This document shows positions 54,371 to 64,000 of a stretch of 64,000 nt of DNA, piece by piece. The DNA lies in contig NC_062214.1 of NCBI RefSeq assembly GCF_902686445.1, positions 90,314,738-90,378,737 on the forward strand. The letters run 5' to 3'. Position 1 is the first letter of the stretch. Each line of letters opens with the position of its first letter. Under the pieces are notes generated by a model, which saw nothing but the letters and a program-made list of their open reading frames with translations, had not been told where the DNA came from and ran no database searches. Both the position numbers and the translations under genes were made by a program. This stretch comes from Sciurus carolinensis (taxonomy: Eukaryota > Chordata > Mammalia > Rodentia > Sciuridae).

Positions 54371-56009
54371 TCTATGCAAAATGGTGGTTGGCTACTGTGT
54401 ACATCGTGTACTGTATACAATTCTCCCTCTCACAATGATTTTATATCTAATCTCTTTTTACAGTTTTCTTTAATGTCCTAAATAGAAACATCTTTTCTAG
54501 CCCCAATAAATTTTTAGAGAATAGTACTAAATACTATTTGTACACTTCTATAAGATATATACAAGGATAGATTCCTACTAGGGTTCTCATTCTTCTCTCA
54601 TTAATAATTTCCAGGACTTGAATGATATTTTAATGTTCATCTCATTGGTAAAATTTTCCCTAATACAGAGGCAGATATGGACTTCCTACACAATGAGCAA
54701 GTTATATCCTTTCATTAGAGTTAAAATAAATTATAAAAGAAAGTTGTTTTGTTTCTACAGGCAAATTGTATGACTTTTTTGTTGTGCAATTATTATTGAC
54801 CAGGAAGTCAGCACTAAAAGCAGTACTTGGTCCTTGACTCCCTATTTTAACACTGCACAGGTTTTTAGTGGTACTACTAAATCAACAAACAAAAATCAGT
54901 GCATGAGTATCCCTTTTCTATAAAAAAAGAAATGCAATATGATGGTTCAAGTACAAATAGAAACCTCCCCTTGCAGTTTTCTTCTTTAAAGGTCTGACAC
55001 AAACATTAGGGTTCAGTGTCCCAGACACTATTTCTCCACAACTTAGTACAGGCTAACCAAAGAGGCAGGCACAACATGGCTGGCATTCCCTATTCTTCTG
55101 AAAAATGTGTGCCAATGAGCTCTGCATTGTTTCTCACTCAAAAAGAAGAGCCTTTCTGTCTGGCCTCCTCCAATGGCAAGCCCCAGTCTGGAAAGGAAGA
55201 AAATGGCACTGAGGAGCTTGGGAGATGGAGCATATCCAAAGCTCTCAGACAAGACTTGAACCTATGACCTTCACTGTGTACACAATAGGCGGGTGAGAGG
55301 GACCGGTTTATCTCTGCTGCAGCAGTTCTCAGCCCTGGGGTAGCACTCCCGATAAAATGACAAGACTATTGTGTGTGGCAGCAGAACAGTCATCTTCTCA
55401 CAACAGCCTAAACCAGCACTCCCTCCCCCAAGACAAAGCAGCAGGGGTGAAATTAACTCAAGGCTGCAGACCAAAGCCTAATACTGAGAAGAGAGGCCTG
55501 TGGGGGTTTGGGGACTCTCCTTCACCCCTGGAGCTCTGGACACATGGCTAGAAACAGACAGGCTTTCTCCCCCATCTTTTCCACTCTCATTTAGGTAGGA
55601 AGCTGCTTCTTAGAGAATTTAATCATCTGTGATTTGTTCAGAAATATTCCCCCGAAGGGCTCTGATCTCTCCACCCTGTGTGAGCCTAATTCCTAGAAGC
55701 TGAAATGACTGTTTGCTGCTGCCTGTTTCACAAACACACATTAATTGGTCAGATGTGTCTCCTCCTCCTCAACCCCAGAGGGAGGAAGGAGAATCTGAGC
55801 AAAGCACAGAGATGATCCAACCGTAATTACACATAAAGGGGAAAGAGAGCAGCATGGGTTTTCCAAACAGGACAGGGTCACAAACCCTCCCGGGGGTACA
55901 AGGATAGCTGTTAAAGTCCAGGCCCAGGGATCCCTCCATCTTGAAGAAAAGAACAGGAGTAAATGTGACCTGAAGAGTGGAAGGGGCACACACCCACAAC
56001 CTACTTACT
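54371..56009 (-). other. ZNF609: ZNF609 intron 1, 5' part
   Basis: SINE-free sequence just downstream of the promoter, with GC content rising towards 56 kb. It is a plausible intronic enhancer zone; no exon recognised. Confidence 0.5.
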
Positions 56010-56456
56010 GCGCGCTCCCAGCCACCTTGCTCCCCCCTCCTGGGCCGCGCACACGTCCTGTTTCCAACCCTTCGCTCTGAACCCCCCTCCCCAACTCCCT
56101 GACTAGCCCCAGTCGCCCGGGGCCCCCTCGACATATCCTGATTTGCCTCAGAAACTCTCTGGCCTGCCCCCACAACCTTGCCAAACCCTAATTCCCTCCT
56201 GGGCACCCCTACCCTCAGCCTGAACCGGCCCTGGCCACGCTTTGAACTTCACCTCGCGCCCCTCGAGGTCCCCTCCCCCACCCACGCAACGACCCCCCTT
56301 CCAGCCCATACACACCTTCCCCTCGCTCCGCCCCGGCCCCCCCCAACCCCCACTTCCTCCGTCAGGCGCCACTGCCCGCGGCCCCCCTCAGCCCAGGGCC
56401 TCCTCAGCACCGCCGCCTCTCTCCTCCCCCAGCCCCGGCTCCACACAAAGCTCCGG

Positions 56457-56462
56457 ACTCAC
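56457..56462 (-). other. ZNF609: ZNF609 exon 1 splice donor
   Basis: Minus strand GGCCGCGCG followed by GTGAGT, a near-perfect donor. Confidence 0.8.
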
Positions 56463-56529
56463 CGCGCGGCCGGTCCCGGGAGCCGCCACCTCCGCCCGCC
56501 CGGGGCCCCGGGCCGTAGAGCCGCCGCTG

Positions 56530-56550
56530 CTATGGGGCCCAGGCCGCCAT
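56530..56550 (-). CDS. upstream mini-ORF in exon 1 (6 codons)
   Basis: ATG GCG GCC TGG GCC CCA TAG, encoding MAAWAP. G at +4 but C at -3. It would be in the mRNA if transcription starts to the right of 56550. Confidence 0.5.
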   Translation of the reverse strand: MAAWAP

Positions 56551-56562
56551 CCGTTCCCGCGG

Positions 56563-56584
56563 CCCCTCCCCCCCACCCCACCCC
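56563..56584 (-). promoter_or_regulatory. ZNF609: potential G-quadruplex in ZNF609 leader
   Basis: On the minus (transcribed RNA) strand there are four runs of at least four G separated by single bases, 12 bases before the mini-ORF. It could form a DNA or RNA G-quadruplex. Confidence 0.7.
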
Positions 56585-57000
56585 GGCTCCGGCTCTCCGC
56601 CCCCTCCCCGCACCGCTCCGCCCCGCCCGGCCGGTGCCGCTGTGTCCGGGGCCACGGGTCCCTCAGCCGCCGCCGCCACCACCGCCGCGATCCGGGACAA
56701 CCAGGGCCGCCTGGAAGACCCGGATACTGGACTATCGAGCCTTCGGATCTGGACTCCGTGCTGGTGAGGAGTGTGGAGCGGGTGAGCGCAGGGGAAACCC
56801 GGAACCTGGATGAATGAGCCAAATCCTAGGTCTCGGAATGCGCTGCTACTGGGAGCCCGGATTAGAGTCGAGCTCGGGGAATGTTGGAAAACCCGGCGAG
56901 CCGGTTGCAGCAGAGATAAACTCGAAGAAACCTGGGTTGAAGAGCTCGAACCTAACGCTCCTTCCTCGTGGAAGGGAGAACTCTTGCTGGACCAGACTTC

Positions 57001-57351
57001 TCGCAGAGGGATATCTGAAGAAGTACTGTACCTTCAGTACAGAAGACCAGTTCGGTAAATGTCCTTCAACCGTGGGGAAAGGCTAGACCCTTACCGGATC
57101 TGAAAATGAACATCAACAAAGGGCAGAAGAGCAACCGCAGCTCAGTTGGTTTCATCCATTTTACACCTTAATTCAGCAAAACCCCTCACTTTTAATCCTT
57201 TGTTCTCCTGGGTTTCCTTTAGGATTATCACCTGTTCTCCTCTACAGAGTAGCCATTTCTAGTCGTTCGTTCAATATCTCTTTTCATTTCACCATCCTGT
57301 ATCACTAACCCTTGTTTTTTATTTTCTGATTCCCCCCCACCACCACCCCTC
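57001..57351. other. upstream intergenic, nothing recognised
   Basis: Flank of the CpG island. Confidence 0.4.
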
Positions 57352-57420
57352 GCCCCCGGTACTGGGCACATGCACATGCTAGGCAGGCTCTCTACCAACT
57401 GAGCTATATCCTTAACCCTT
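57352..57420 (-). mobile_element. ID SINE fragment
   Basis: 'cccggtactgggcacatgcacatgctaggcaggctctctaccaactgagctatatcc'; part of the 'attgaacccaggg' block is lost. Confidence 0.82.
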
Positions 57421-58166
57421 ACTATCTATGTCTTATTCTGTCCTTATACAACTCACCATTCTATTGCTATGGGTTTTGTCTTTCCTTATCTGCCACTCAT
57501 CTCTGACCAACACACTCGAAGACAGTAAACATTCTAAGTGAACACTCTCACCCATCACTTGTGAAACATATTCTATTCTTCATTACCTAAGACTTCCACC
57601 TTCTACCACAACAGAAATTTATCTTAATCCTCAAGGCTCCCCACTACTTATCCCCTATTATCTCCTTCCTGTGTGCTTGACTGTTTCATTTGCTTTGCAG
57701 ATCTTTCTTCCTTTATCCTGAGGTATCCCTTCAACAGTGCCACTAAAGACAGCATGTGACTTGGAGTTAAGAGTGAGTGGTAAAATGCCTTTACTTCCCA
57801 TCTCCAACTCCACACACAAGAAAAGGAGGGTGGGAGGATTGACATCTAAAAATTAACACTAAGACTGTCTGGTCTAGGAAAAATAATGTCCATTTGGTCC
57901 ACCAATTCTCACATGGTTCTTGGGACAGTTCAGGTCAGAACTGATCCTAAGTGACAGTAAACTTCCAATTTGAACTGTATGATGTTACAATGAGGATTCA
58001 ACTACTTAGTAGGGGAAGAAAAAAAGGGTTTAGTGTTTTAGATTTATGTGTGATTTAAGTAACAGTTAAACATTCCAGTAGTAATCTCCTAATAAAGGAG
58101 CATGACTACCACTGGAGAGGACTAGATTTCAAAAAAGTAAAAGGAAAGGAGAATAAATATTTCTTT
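57421..58166. other. upstream intergenic, nothing recognised
   Basis: Unassigned. Confidence 0.4.
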
Positions 58167-58180
58167 CTCTCTCTCTCTCT

Positions 58181-58214
<34 letters not shown>

Positions 58215-58350
58215 TGGTACTGGGGATTGAACTCAGGGGCATTCTATCAGTAAGCTACAATCTCAGCCTTTTTAAAATTCTGAGTCAGAGTCTCACTAAG
58301 GCGACCCTCCTGCCTTAGCCTCCCAAGTAGCTGAGATCACAGGCTTGCAG
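58167..58350 (-). mobile_element. B1-dID SINE with (CT)n-poly(T) head
   Basis: (CT) run and about 30 T, 'gtggtactggggattgaactcaggggc', then a shortened reverse B1. Confidence 0.88.
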
Positions 58351-58455
58351 GAGTAAACATTTCTATAGTGGATCTCAATTCTTAGAAGCTCTCAAGCCTG
58401 GAAGAATCACTAAAAAAGTTCAAGTAGTAAGATGTACCATACAGTAAAATAATTT

Positions 58456-58632
58456 TAGCCATCTATGGTAGCAAACAACTGTGATCCCATCTATTCGGGA
58501 GACAGGCAGAAAGATTGAGAATACCAAGCTAGCCTGATCAGTTTAGCAAGATCCTGTTTCAAAATAGAAAGGGCTTGGAGTATAGCTCAGTGATAAAACA
58601 CTCTTGGGTTCGAATCCCAGAACCGCAAAAGA
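58456..58632 (+). mobile_element. B1-dID SINE, diverged
   Basis: 'agccatctatggtagcaaacaactgtgatccc' to 'gggttcgaatcccagaacc'. Confidence 0.84.
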
Positions 58633-58656
58633 AGGAAAAAAAAATCTTAAACCTTA

Positions 58657-58845
58657 AACCAGGTGTGGTGGTGTCTGCCTATAATCCCAGCAATTTGGGA
58701 GGCTGAGGTAGGATGATTGCAAGTTCGAGGCTGGCCTCAGCAATTTAGCAAGACCCTGTATCAAAATAAAAAAATAAAAAGGGCTGGGGAGGTAGCTCAG
58801 TGATAAGGTGTCCCTGAATTAAATCCCCAGTACAAAAATAACAAC
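58657..58845 (+). mobile_element. B1-dID SINE
   Basis: 'accaggtgtggtggtgtctgcctataatcccag' to 'gaattaaatccccagtac'. Confidence 0.9.
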
Positions 58846-58889
58846 AACAAAAAAAAAGAATATTAAATTTTGACTTCTTGTACCTCTAG

Positions 58890-59380
58890 ACCAAGGGTTG
58901 ACAAACTATGGCCCAAGTAATGAACCAGATTTACCACCTGTTGGTATGTCCCATGAACTAAAAATGAGTTTATATTTTTGAATAATTAAAAAATAAGCAA
59001 AATAAACCAGGTGTGGTGGCTCACACCTGTAATCCCAATGGCTCAGGAGGCTGAGGCAGGAGGATCTCGGACTCAAAGCCAGCCTCAGCAAAAAGCAAGG
59101 CACTAAGCAACTCAGTGAGACCTTGTCTCTAAGTAAAATACAAAATAGGGCTGGGGATGTGGCTTAGTGGTCGAGTGCCCCTGAGTTCAATCCCACTACC
59201 AAAAAAAAAAAAAAATCAGAATAACAAGAGAATATTTTGTGACATGGAGATTATGTGAAAATTTCAGTTTCAATGTCTAAATAGTTTTATTAGCTCTACC
59301 AGCATTCACTTATTTATATTATCTATGGATGCATTTGAACTACAACAGTAGAGCTAAATAGCTGTAAAGATTACATTCTT
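58890..59380 (+). mobile_element. hAT-type DNA transposon fossil
   Basis: 'aagggttgacaaactatggcccaagtaatgaaccagatttaccacctg' is the diagnostic terminus. After the SINE it continues with 'aagagaatattttgtgacatggagattatgtgaaaatttcagtttcaatgtc' and 'atctatggatgcatttgaactacaacagtagag'. Family name not assigned. Confidence 0.75.
59006..59214 (+). mobile_element. B1-dID SINE inside hAT fossil
   Basis: 'accaggtgtggtggctcacacctgtaatcccaatggc' to 'gagttcaatcccactacc', with an A-tail. Confidence 0.92.
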
Positions 59381-59392
59381 AGTTGAAATTTA

Positions 59393-59476
59393 TTTTTTTT
59401 GTGTTGCTGAGGACAGAACTCAGGACCTTGTATATACAAGGCAAGTATTCTACCACTGAGCTACATCTCCAGCCCT
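59393..59476 (-). mobile_element. ID SINE
   Basis: 'tgttgctgaggacagaactcaggaccttgtatatac' to 'gctacatctccagccc'. Flanks 'tgaaattta' are duplicated. Confidence 0.87.
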
Positions 59477-61176
59477 GAAATTTAAATAACCACCCTTTGG
59501 CTAGAGGCTACCATATTAGACAATATGGCTCAAGATTCAAAGAGAAGACATTTGGTGTTATTTTTTGCTTCTTATGCCAAGATCTCACTCCCTTTCTGTG
59601 ACATACCTCTTTATGGATTCTCAATACCTCTCTCCCACAACACCTATTTTTCTGACTCCAGGCTAGGGTACATTTACTAGATTTTCTTTCTAGGCTCTAC
59701 CATCATGACTGAAATTCAAAATCTAATCAGTATATCAAGTTTCATTCCACAAATTGAGGCATACTATGTGCACACACATAAATAGACATTTATACAAATG
59801 TCTTTGTGTTAGAGGATAGCACAGTGGCTATGTAATTTCTTCTCTGTATAAGAGAAGTAGAAATGCCCTCCACAGGCTAGATCCCTTGTTGCTGCTGGTG
59901 AATGGATCACCTCCCTCCAAACACATTCACAGAAGCTGAGAAAAGCAAATGTGTACTTGCTATTTGAATCTCAAGGGAAAAAATTCCTTTACCACAGAAC
60001 TGACTTTCTTCCTCCAGGCCTAATAAACTGAAGATTACAGATTTCTCTAATTTAATAGATGCTTACTTTTTACTGGTCTTTAGCAAAGGCATTTTAAAAA
60101 TTAATAGATTAAATGAAATCCACATAAAAGGACTTCAGTAGAGATAGTAGTTAAAATGGAAAGAGATTAAGGGTTATAACTAATAAAAGCCTGTAACTTT
60201 GTAATTATTTGTAAAACTAATCTTTAAAGCATAAATTTTTCACACTTCATAGGAAAAAATTATTTCTATAAAACTCCAGTTTAAGAAGAAGAGAGACAAT
60301 TTTCTTTATCTAGATTAGCTACAGGAAGCAGACAAATAATGCCCCTAAACAATACTGTATTCTAAAATGTCTCTTGCAAAGCCACTAAACCCTGACAGTC
60401 TCCAGTTTCATATGTAGCTACTGTAAACTTAAATAAATGACACTTGAGTTCTGCCTGGGGGGAAAAAAATGTTGATTCCTTTAGATACTATACACAAATT
60501 GATAGTAACTGAATCCAACCACACAAAAGGGGGCACATATATTGAGGCCAAAACAGAAAACCAACTCAGAAACTCGAAACTTCTCTCTCTCAGGCCAAAC
60601 TACAAACTATCCCAGAGTTAACAAGGTCAGAGCAAAGTGTTGTAAAGTCTATTCCTGGGCAAGTTCTGGCTCTTAAGAATTTCCAGTAGGCTTTAAATTA
60701 TGCTATTCATCACTGAGCAACTGAGGGCCATATCCCCCCAAGCCTCTCCCACACTTCCTCTCCATGTCTACACAAGTAAAAGAGAGACCTTATACTACCA
60801 CCACCATGTGAACTAAAGACAGGCTTTCACAGCCTAACCACAAAAAGAAATTTCCAAGTTACTCTGCCATTTACTTATGTGTCTCCAACAGCATATTATG
60901 AATGCTGAGGTGAGTTCTTGTACACTTGTAAAGTTCTTGTAAACTTTCTTATCACAGCATACAAAATGGTTGTATAACATGATCTGTTACGGCTCTCAAT
61001 GTTTTTCTTCAGCTGTGTACACACAATCTATCCAGGTGGAAAATCAATCCAGACTCCTCTCTGTACAGGCTGTCTTCAAATAAAAATCAGAGAAACTTTT
61101 TTGTATTGTTTTTCTCCCTAGGCTTTTTACCTCCTTTTTGCCTTTCAGTTTTATTTTGTGTTAAGAAAGCCAGACA
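59477..61176. other. upstream intergenic, mostly unassigned
   Basis: About 1.7 kb. The first 60 bases ('ggctagaggctaccatattagacaatatggct') resemble a DNA-transposon end. The rest is not recognised and shows no coding exon. Confidence 0.45.
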
Positions 61177-61407
61177 AGCCAGGTGCAATGGTGCACACCT
61201 GTAATCCCAATGACTCTGGATGCTGAGGGAGGAGGATCCATAAGTCTGAGGCCAGCTTCAGCAACTGAGCAGTTGCTGACCTGACTTAAAATAAAAATAA
61301 ATGGAGGACTGGAGATGTAGCCCAGTGGTGAAGCACCCTTGGGTTCAATTCCCAATACCAAAAAAAAAAAAAAAAAAAAAAAAAAAAGAAAGGAAAAGAA
61401 AAGAGTA
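61177..61407 (+). mobile_element. B1-dID SINE
   Basis: 'agccaggtgcaatggtgcacacctgtaatcccaatgac' to 'gggttcaattcccaatacc', then about 30 A and GAAA units. Flanks resemble 'gaaag(c)cagacaa'. Confidence 0.9.
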
Positions 61408-62400
61408 AGAAAGATAGAAAGTCAGACAACTCCAACACAGAATTCAGGGTGCTACTGCTTTATGCCTTCATTAATAGCAGGGTCTCTAGGAGGCCAAAAG
61501 AGTCCCGTTCCCCCTCCCCCCAAAAGAAGTGCAATTAGCTGTCCTTGCCACTTTCTCCAGAGGTTGAAGAAAAAAAAAAACTGCATGTTTGCATCACCAG
61601 AACAGGAATTGGATGGGTTTTCCCTGGGAATCCAGAATGATCAGGCCCTATAGAACCAGTGCTTACAGCAATGCAACAAGCAGGGTTCACAGTTGAGTGG
61701 ACATCAATGTATAATGAGTAGAGGCATTTCAATGCAAATAAATGCTGAATATGAAGGATTAAAGAAAGGGGAAATTAATCTTTTCATAATACAGAGTACC
61801 TCTTCCCTCTCCCTCACTCTTTGTTTTTTAAGTCATGCACATAACTACTAGAGGGAGTTCAAAATCCCCATGCAGTGGGGGTTTTTTCATAAAAAGCAGA
61901 ACATACACATTTAAGACCATGAATTTCTTCACAATGCTAGCAATTGAGAGTTTGCTAGCTCTTCAGAACAGACTTAGAAACAAAGTGCTTCACAAAATAA
62001 GGTTAGATGGACTAGTAAAAATCTCATTTCAAACCTGCTTCCTGTTTTTCCAAGGCTCTTAGTTTGTGGATGGTTACAGATGGTTTGGGTTTCAGCATTT
62101 CAGGGTATTTGGATGTATTTACTTAAGGGATTTTATTTTTCAATTAGTTTCAAATTGCCCTATTCACATGTGCTTTTGCAATACCAACAAAATAAATCGG
62201 GTAGCTTCACAATGCCTTAGTAGGTGGCTCCATCTCTTCCCAATCTGATCCTCCATGTCCTGGCTTCTCAAACTAAAGAACAAAGTGGAAGTGCTTCTTT
62301 AGGTTATTTCTTCTGCTCCCACCCCCAATTAAAACACTAGCAAGAAAACACTGCCAATAAGAGTTACTCAGCTTTTCACTTTTCAATTAAAGATGTTGGA
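61408..62400. other. upstream intergenic, nothing recognised
   Basis: About 1 kb, no clear repeat or gene. Confidence 0.45.
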
Positions 62401-62590
62401 GTGGGTATGCTGTGCATGTCGGTAATCCCAGGTACTCAAGAGGCTGAGGCAGGAGGGTTGCAAGTTTGAGACCAGCCTCAGCAACTTAGCAAGATCCTGT
62501 CTCAAAATAAAGAAATAAAAAGGGTTGAGGATGTAGCTCAGTGGGGTAAAGCACCTCTGAATTCAATACCCAGTACTTGGGGAAAAAAAT
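62401..62590 (+). mobile_element. B1-dID SINE
   Basis: 'gtgggtatgctgtgcatgtcggtaatcccaggtac' to 'gaattcaatacccagtac'. Confidence 0.88.
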
Positions 62591-62811
62591 TCTTGAGATG
62601 TTGAACTAGAGCAGAAAGCTTGTTCAAAACCTTTTGTGCCATCTCCAGTTTGAATTACATTTAGGATTCCTTAAACATCCCAATACCCTATCAGACTTTC
62701 AATTTGAAAAGAAAATTTAAATCCAAGGAGTTCCTTAAAAATTGCTAACCTAGGTGAAGACACTTCCTAGTTATAAATACATATCTCAGAAGTAATCTCC
62801 AACTTGTTCTT

Positions 62812-62890
62812 CTGGTACTAAGGATCGAATCCAGGGCCTCACATATGCAAGGCAAGTCCTATACCACTGAGCTACCCCCTACCCAGCCCT
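62812..62890 (-). mobile_element. ID SINE
   Basis: 'tctggtactaaggatcgaatccagggcctcacatatgcaaggc' to 'gctaccccctacccagccc'. Confidence 0.85.
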
Positions 62891-64000
62891 CTTCTGATAC
62901 CATTCTGACAAAAATGTCGAAGACCTGGAATTTTTTAAATAAATTTTTATAAATAGAGTATTCAAAGATTTTGACCCACTACATAAAGTAAGAATCCCAA
63001 TTCTTTAAGAAAAATATACAGATTTTGGTAAGAGTTTAAATTCTGAGAGATTCAAGCCTGATGCCAAGTCTTTAGATTTCTACTGCTTCAATTTCAAAGG
63101 ATCAGTGGGGATAACAATTTTAGTACACAAAACTCCACTATGCTGTATAGGTCCTTTTTTCCTGGGTCAGACAGCTTTATTCTGCTTCATTAACCCCTTC
63201 TTTGCTCCTTGATGGATCTTGGAATCCAGTTTCCCTGTAAGGGAGAAAAAAAGTCTCATTATTTATTTTTTATATTTGCAATGCAAATATTTCATGGTCT
63301 CCCAGGTCTTCTGGTTACTGTGTTCCTGTCACATTCAATTATCTTGCTTCAGGACTCAGATACTTCCAAACTTCAGTTTCATTTTGTAAGAATGAGAAAG
63401 CAGTGGGAACACTGTATATGGATGGATGGCCATGGACACATATGTATACATACATTATTATTTGTGCAGAGAATCTAAATATTCTAATTTTGTAGCTTCT
63501 AGAAAAGAAATATCAAGTTTTTTTCTGAGTATGTGATACTAAGGCAAAGTTTTTAAGATTAACATGTAATAAAGAAAAAAGGATATTTTACACAGTGAGG
63601 AATTCATTCTGCTGACCTGTTAACTGGCTGAGCATAATGCATGAATCTCCTTTCACAGTGAGAAAATCAGTTCATCTCACCCACTTTGCTGTCTCAGACT
63701 TAATAGGGGGAGTGACCTGAAACAGTGGAATTGAATCCACATGAATGCTTTGCTGACAAAGGGCCCCTTTATCACCAGTTAAGAAGGGTAAAGGTCATAG
63801 GCGGTATGATTCTTCTGAGTTAAACTTAGAAACAAGCAATGTTCGGTATCCCAGGTGATCCAAATGAGAGGAACTTTACTAATATGGTCTCTGAACTGTG
63901 ATTCCTTGGATCTACCAGGATTGCATTTGGTTCAGTGGTAGCTGCCTTTGGAATAATCCACATCATAAAGAGAATCTTCAGAGTTCCTGTCTTTCTGGCC
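62891..64000. other. upstream intergenic, nothing recognised
   Basis: About 1.1 kb. An inverted pair 'acaaaggg/cccttta' lies at 63756-63772. No exon of a neighbouring gene is recognised. Confidence 0.45.

Larger units (their letters stand above)
56463..56700 (-). other. ZNF609: ZNF609 non-coding exon 1 (5' end approximate)
   Basis: GC-rich leader with GGC/GCG-repeat character, ending at the donor at 56462. The right-hand boundary is a guess near the centre of the island (about 56690-56760). Spliced to exon 2 it gives a leader with at least two upstream ATG frames. Exon 1 is assigned because ZNF609 is known to begin with a short non-coding exon at a CpG island and because donor, strand and distance fit. 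Confidence 0.75.
56010..57000. promoter_or_regulatory. ZNF609: CpG island, ZNF609 promoter region
   Basis: Sharp rise in G+C and CpG compared with the AT-rich flanks, densest at 56320-56800. GC boxes such as 'gctccgccccgcccgg' lie near 56615. No TATA box is seen. A YY1-type motif on the minus strand (gatggcggc) lies at 56543-56552, inside exon 1. This fits a housekeeping-style minus-strand promoter. The exact start site cannot be set from sequence. Confidence 0.85.

Noticed and set aside
55016..55551. Several 64-83 codon frames on both strands near 55 kb
   Set aside because: Mutually overlapping, unsupported by splice sites or recognisable motifs; they sit in intron 1 downstream of the promoter.
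56178..56817. Two long + strand open frames (191-211 codons) through the CpG island
   Set aside because: Pro/Arg/Ala-rich translations in overlapping frames are expected where stop codons are rare in GC-rich DNA. They run antisense across the ZNF609 exon 1 and show no domain.
1..64000. CRISPR arrays, operons, bacterial insertion sequences or phage systems
   Set aside because: The window is mammalian nuclear DNA. Repeated units are dispersed SINEs, not regularly spaced direct repeats.

Overview
The window is nuclear DNA from a rodent, almost certainly a sciurid (squirrel, marmot or ground squirrel). It carries dozens of tRNA-Ala-derived ID SINEs ('gctggggatgtagctcagtggtagagc...'), composite B1-dID SINEs (a 7SL-derived B1 body followed by an ID unit), and ID copies with a distinctive non-homopolymeric tail ('...gtattgtgtccatctacaacta'). 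These sit on top of older mammalian repeats: L1, L2, MIR, MaLR-like LTR and hAT fossils. The species call is an inference from SINE type, not from a search.

One gene is supported: the 5' part of ZNF609, transcribed from the minus strand. A GC-rich CpG-island promoter lies at about 56.0-57.0 kb. Non-coding exon 1 ends at 56463 with a clean GTGAGT donor. Intron 1 runs about 27.2 kb leftward. Exon 2 (28342-29215, exactly 874 nt) contains the start codon (29088) and the first 249 codons. Intron 2 fills 1-28341 and continues beyond the window. The zinc finger and the rest of the protein lie outside. Bases to the right of about 56.8 kb are intergenic, upstream of ZNF609; no coding exon is visible there.

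The most interesting object is exon 2 as the circular RNA circ-ZNF609. The exon length (874 nt), the splice sites and the reading frame across the back-splice (AAG joined to CAA TGA) give a 753-nt circular open frame with a stop created just past the junction. This is the architecture described for human and mouse circ-ZNF609. The flanking introns carry SINEs in opposite orientations.

The rest of the window is repeat archaeology. There is a + strand L1 ORF2 remnant at 3.7-6.2 kb and an L2 mosaic at 10-12.2 kb with five younger insertions. An L1 5'-end insertion with a perfect 15-bp target-site duplication and no poly(A) lies at 4.4-4.9 kb. An LTR interrupts a B1-dID element at 15.3-15.9 kb. 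Two very small retro-insertions with perfect duplications lie at 19.7 and 20.2 kb, and a fossil 7SL-like monomer at 43.8 kb. Repeat boundaries are by eye and should be read as within about 10-20 bases.
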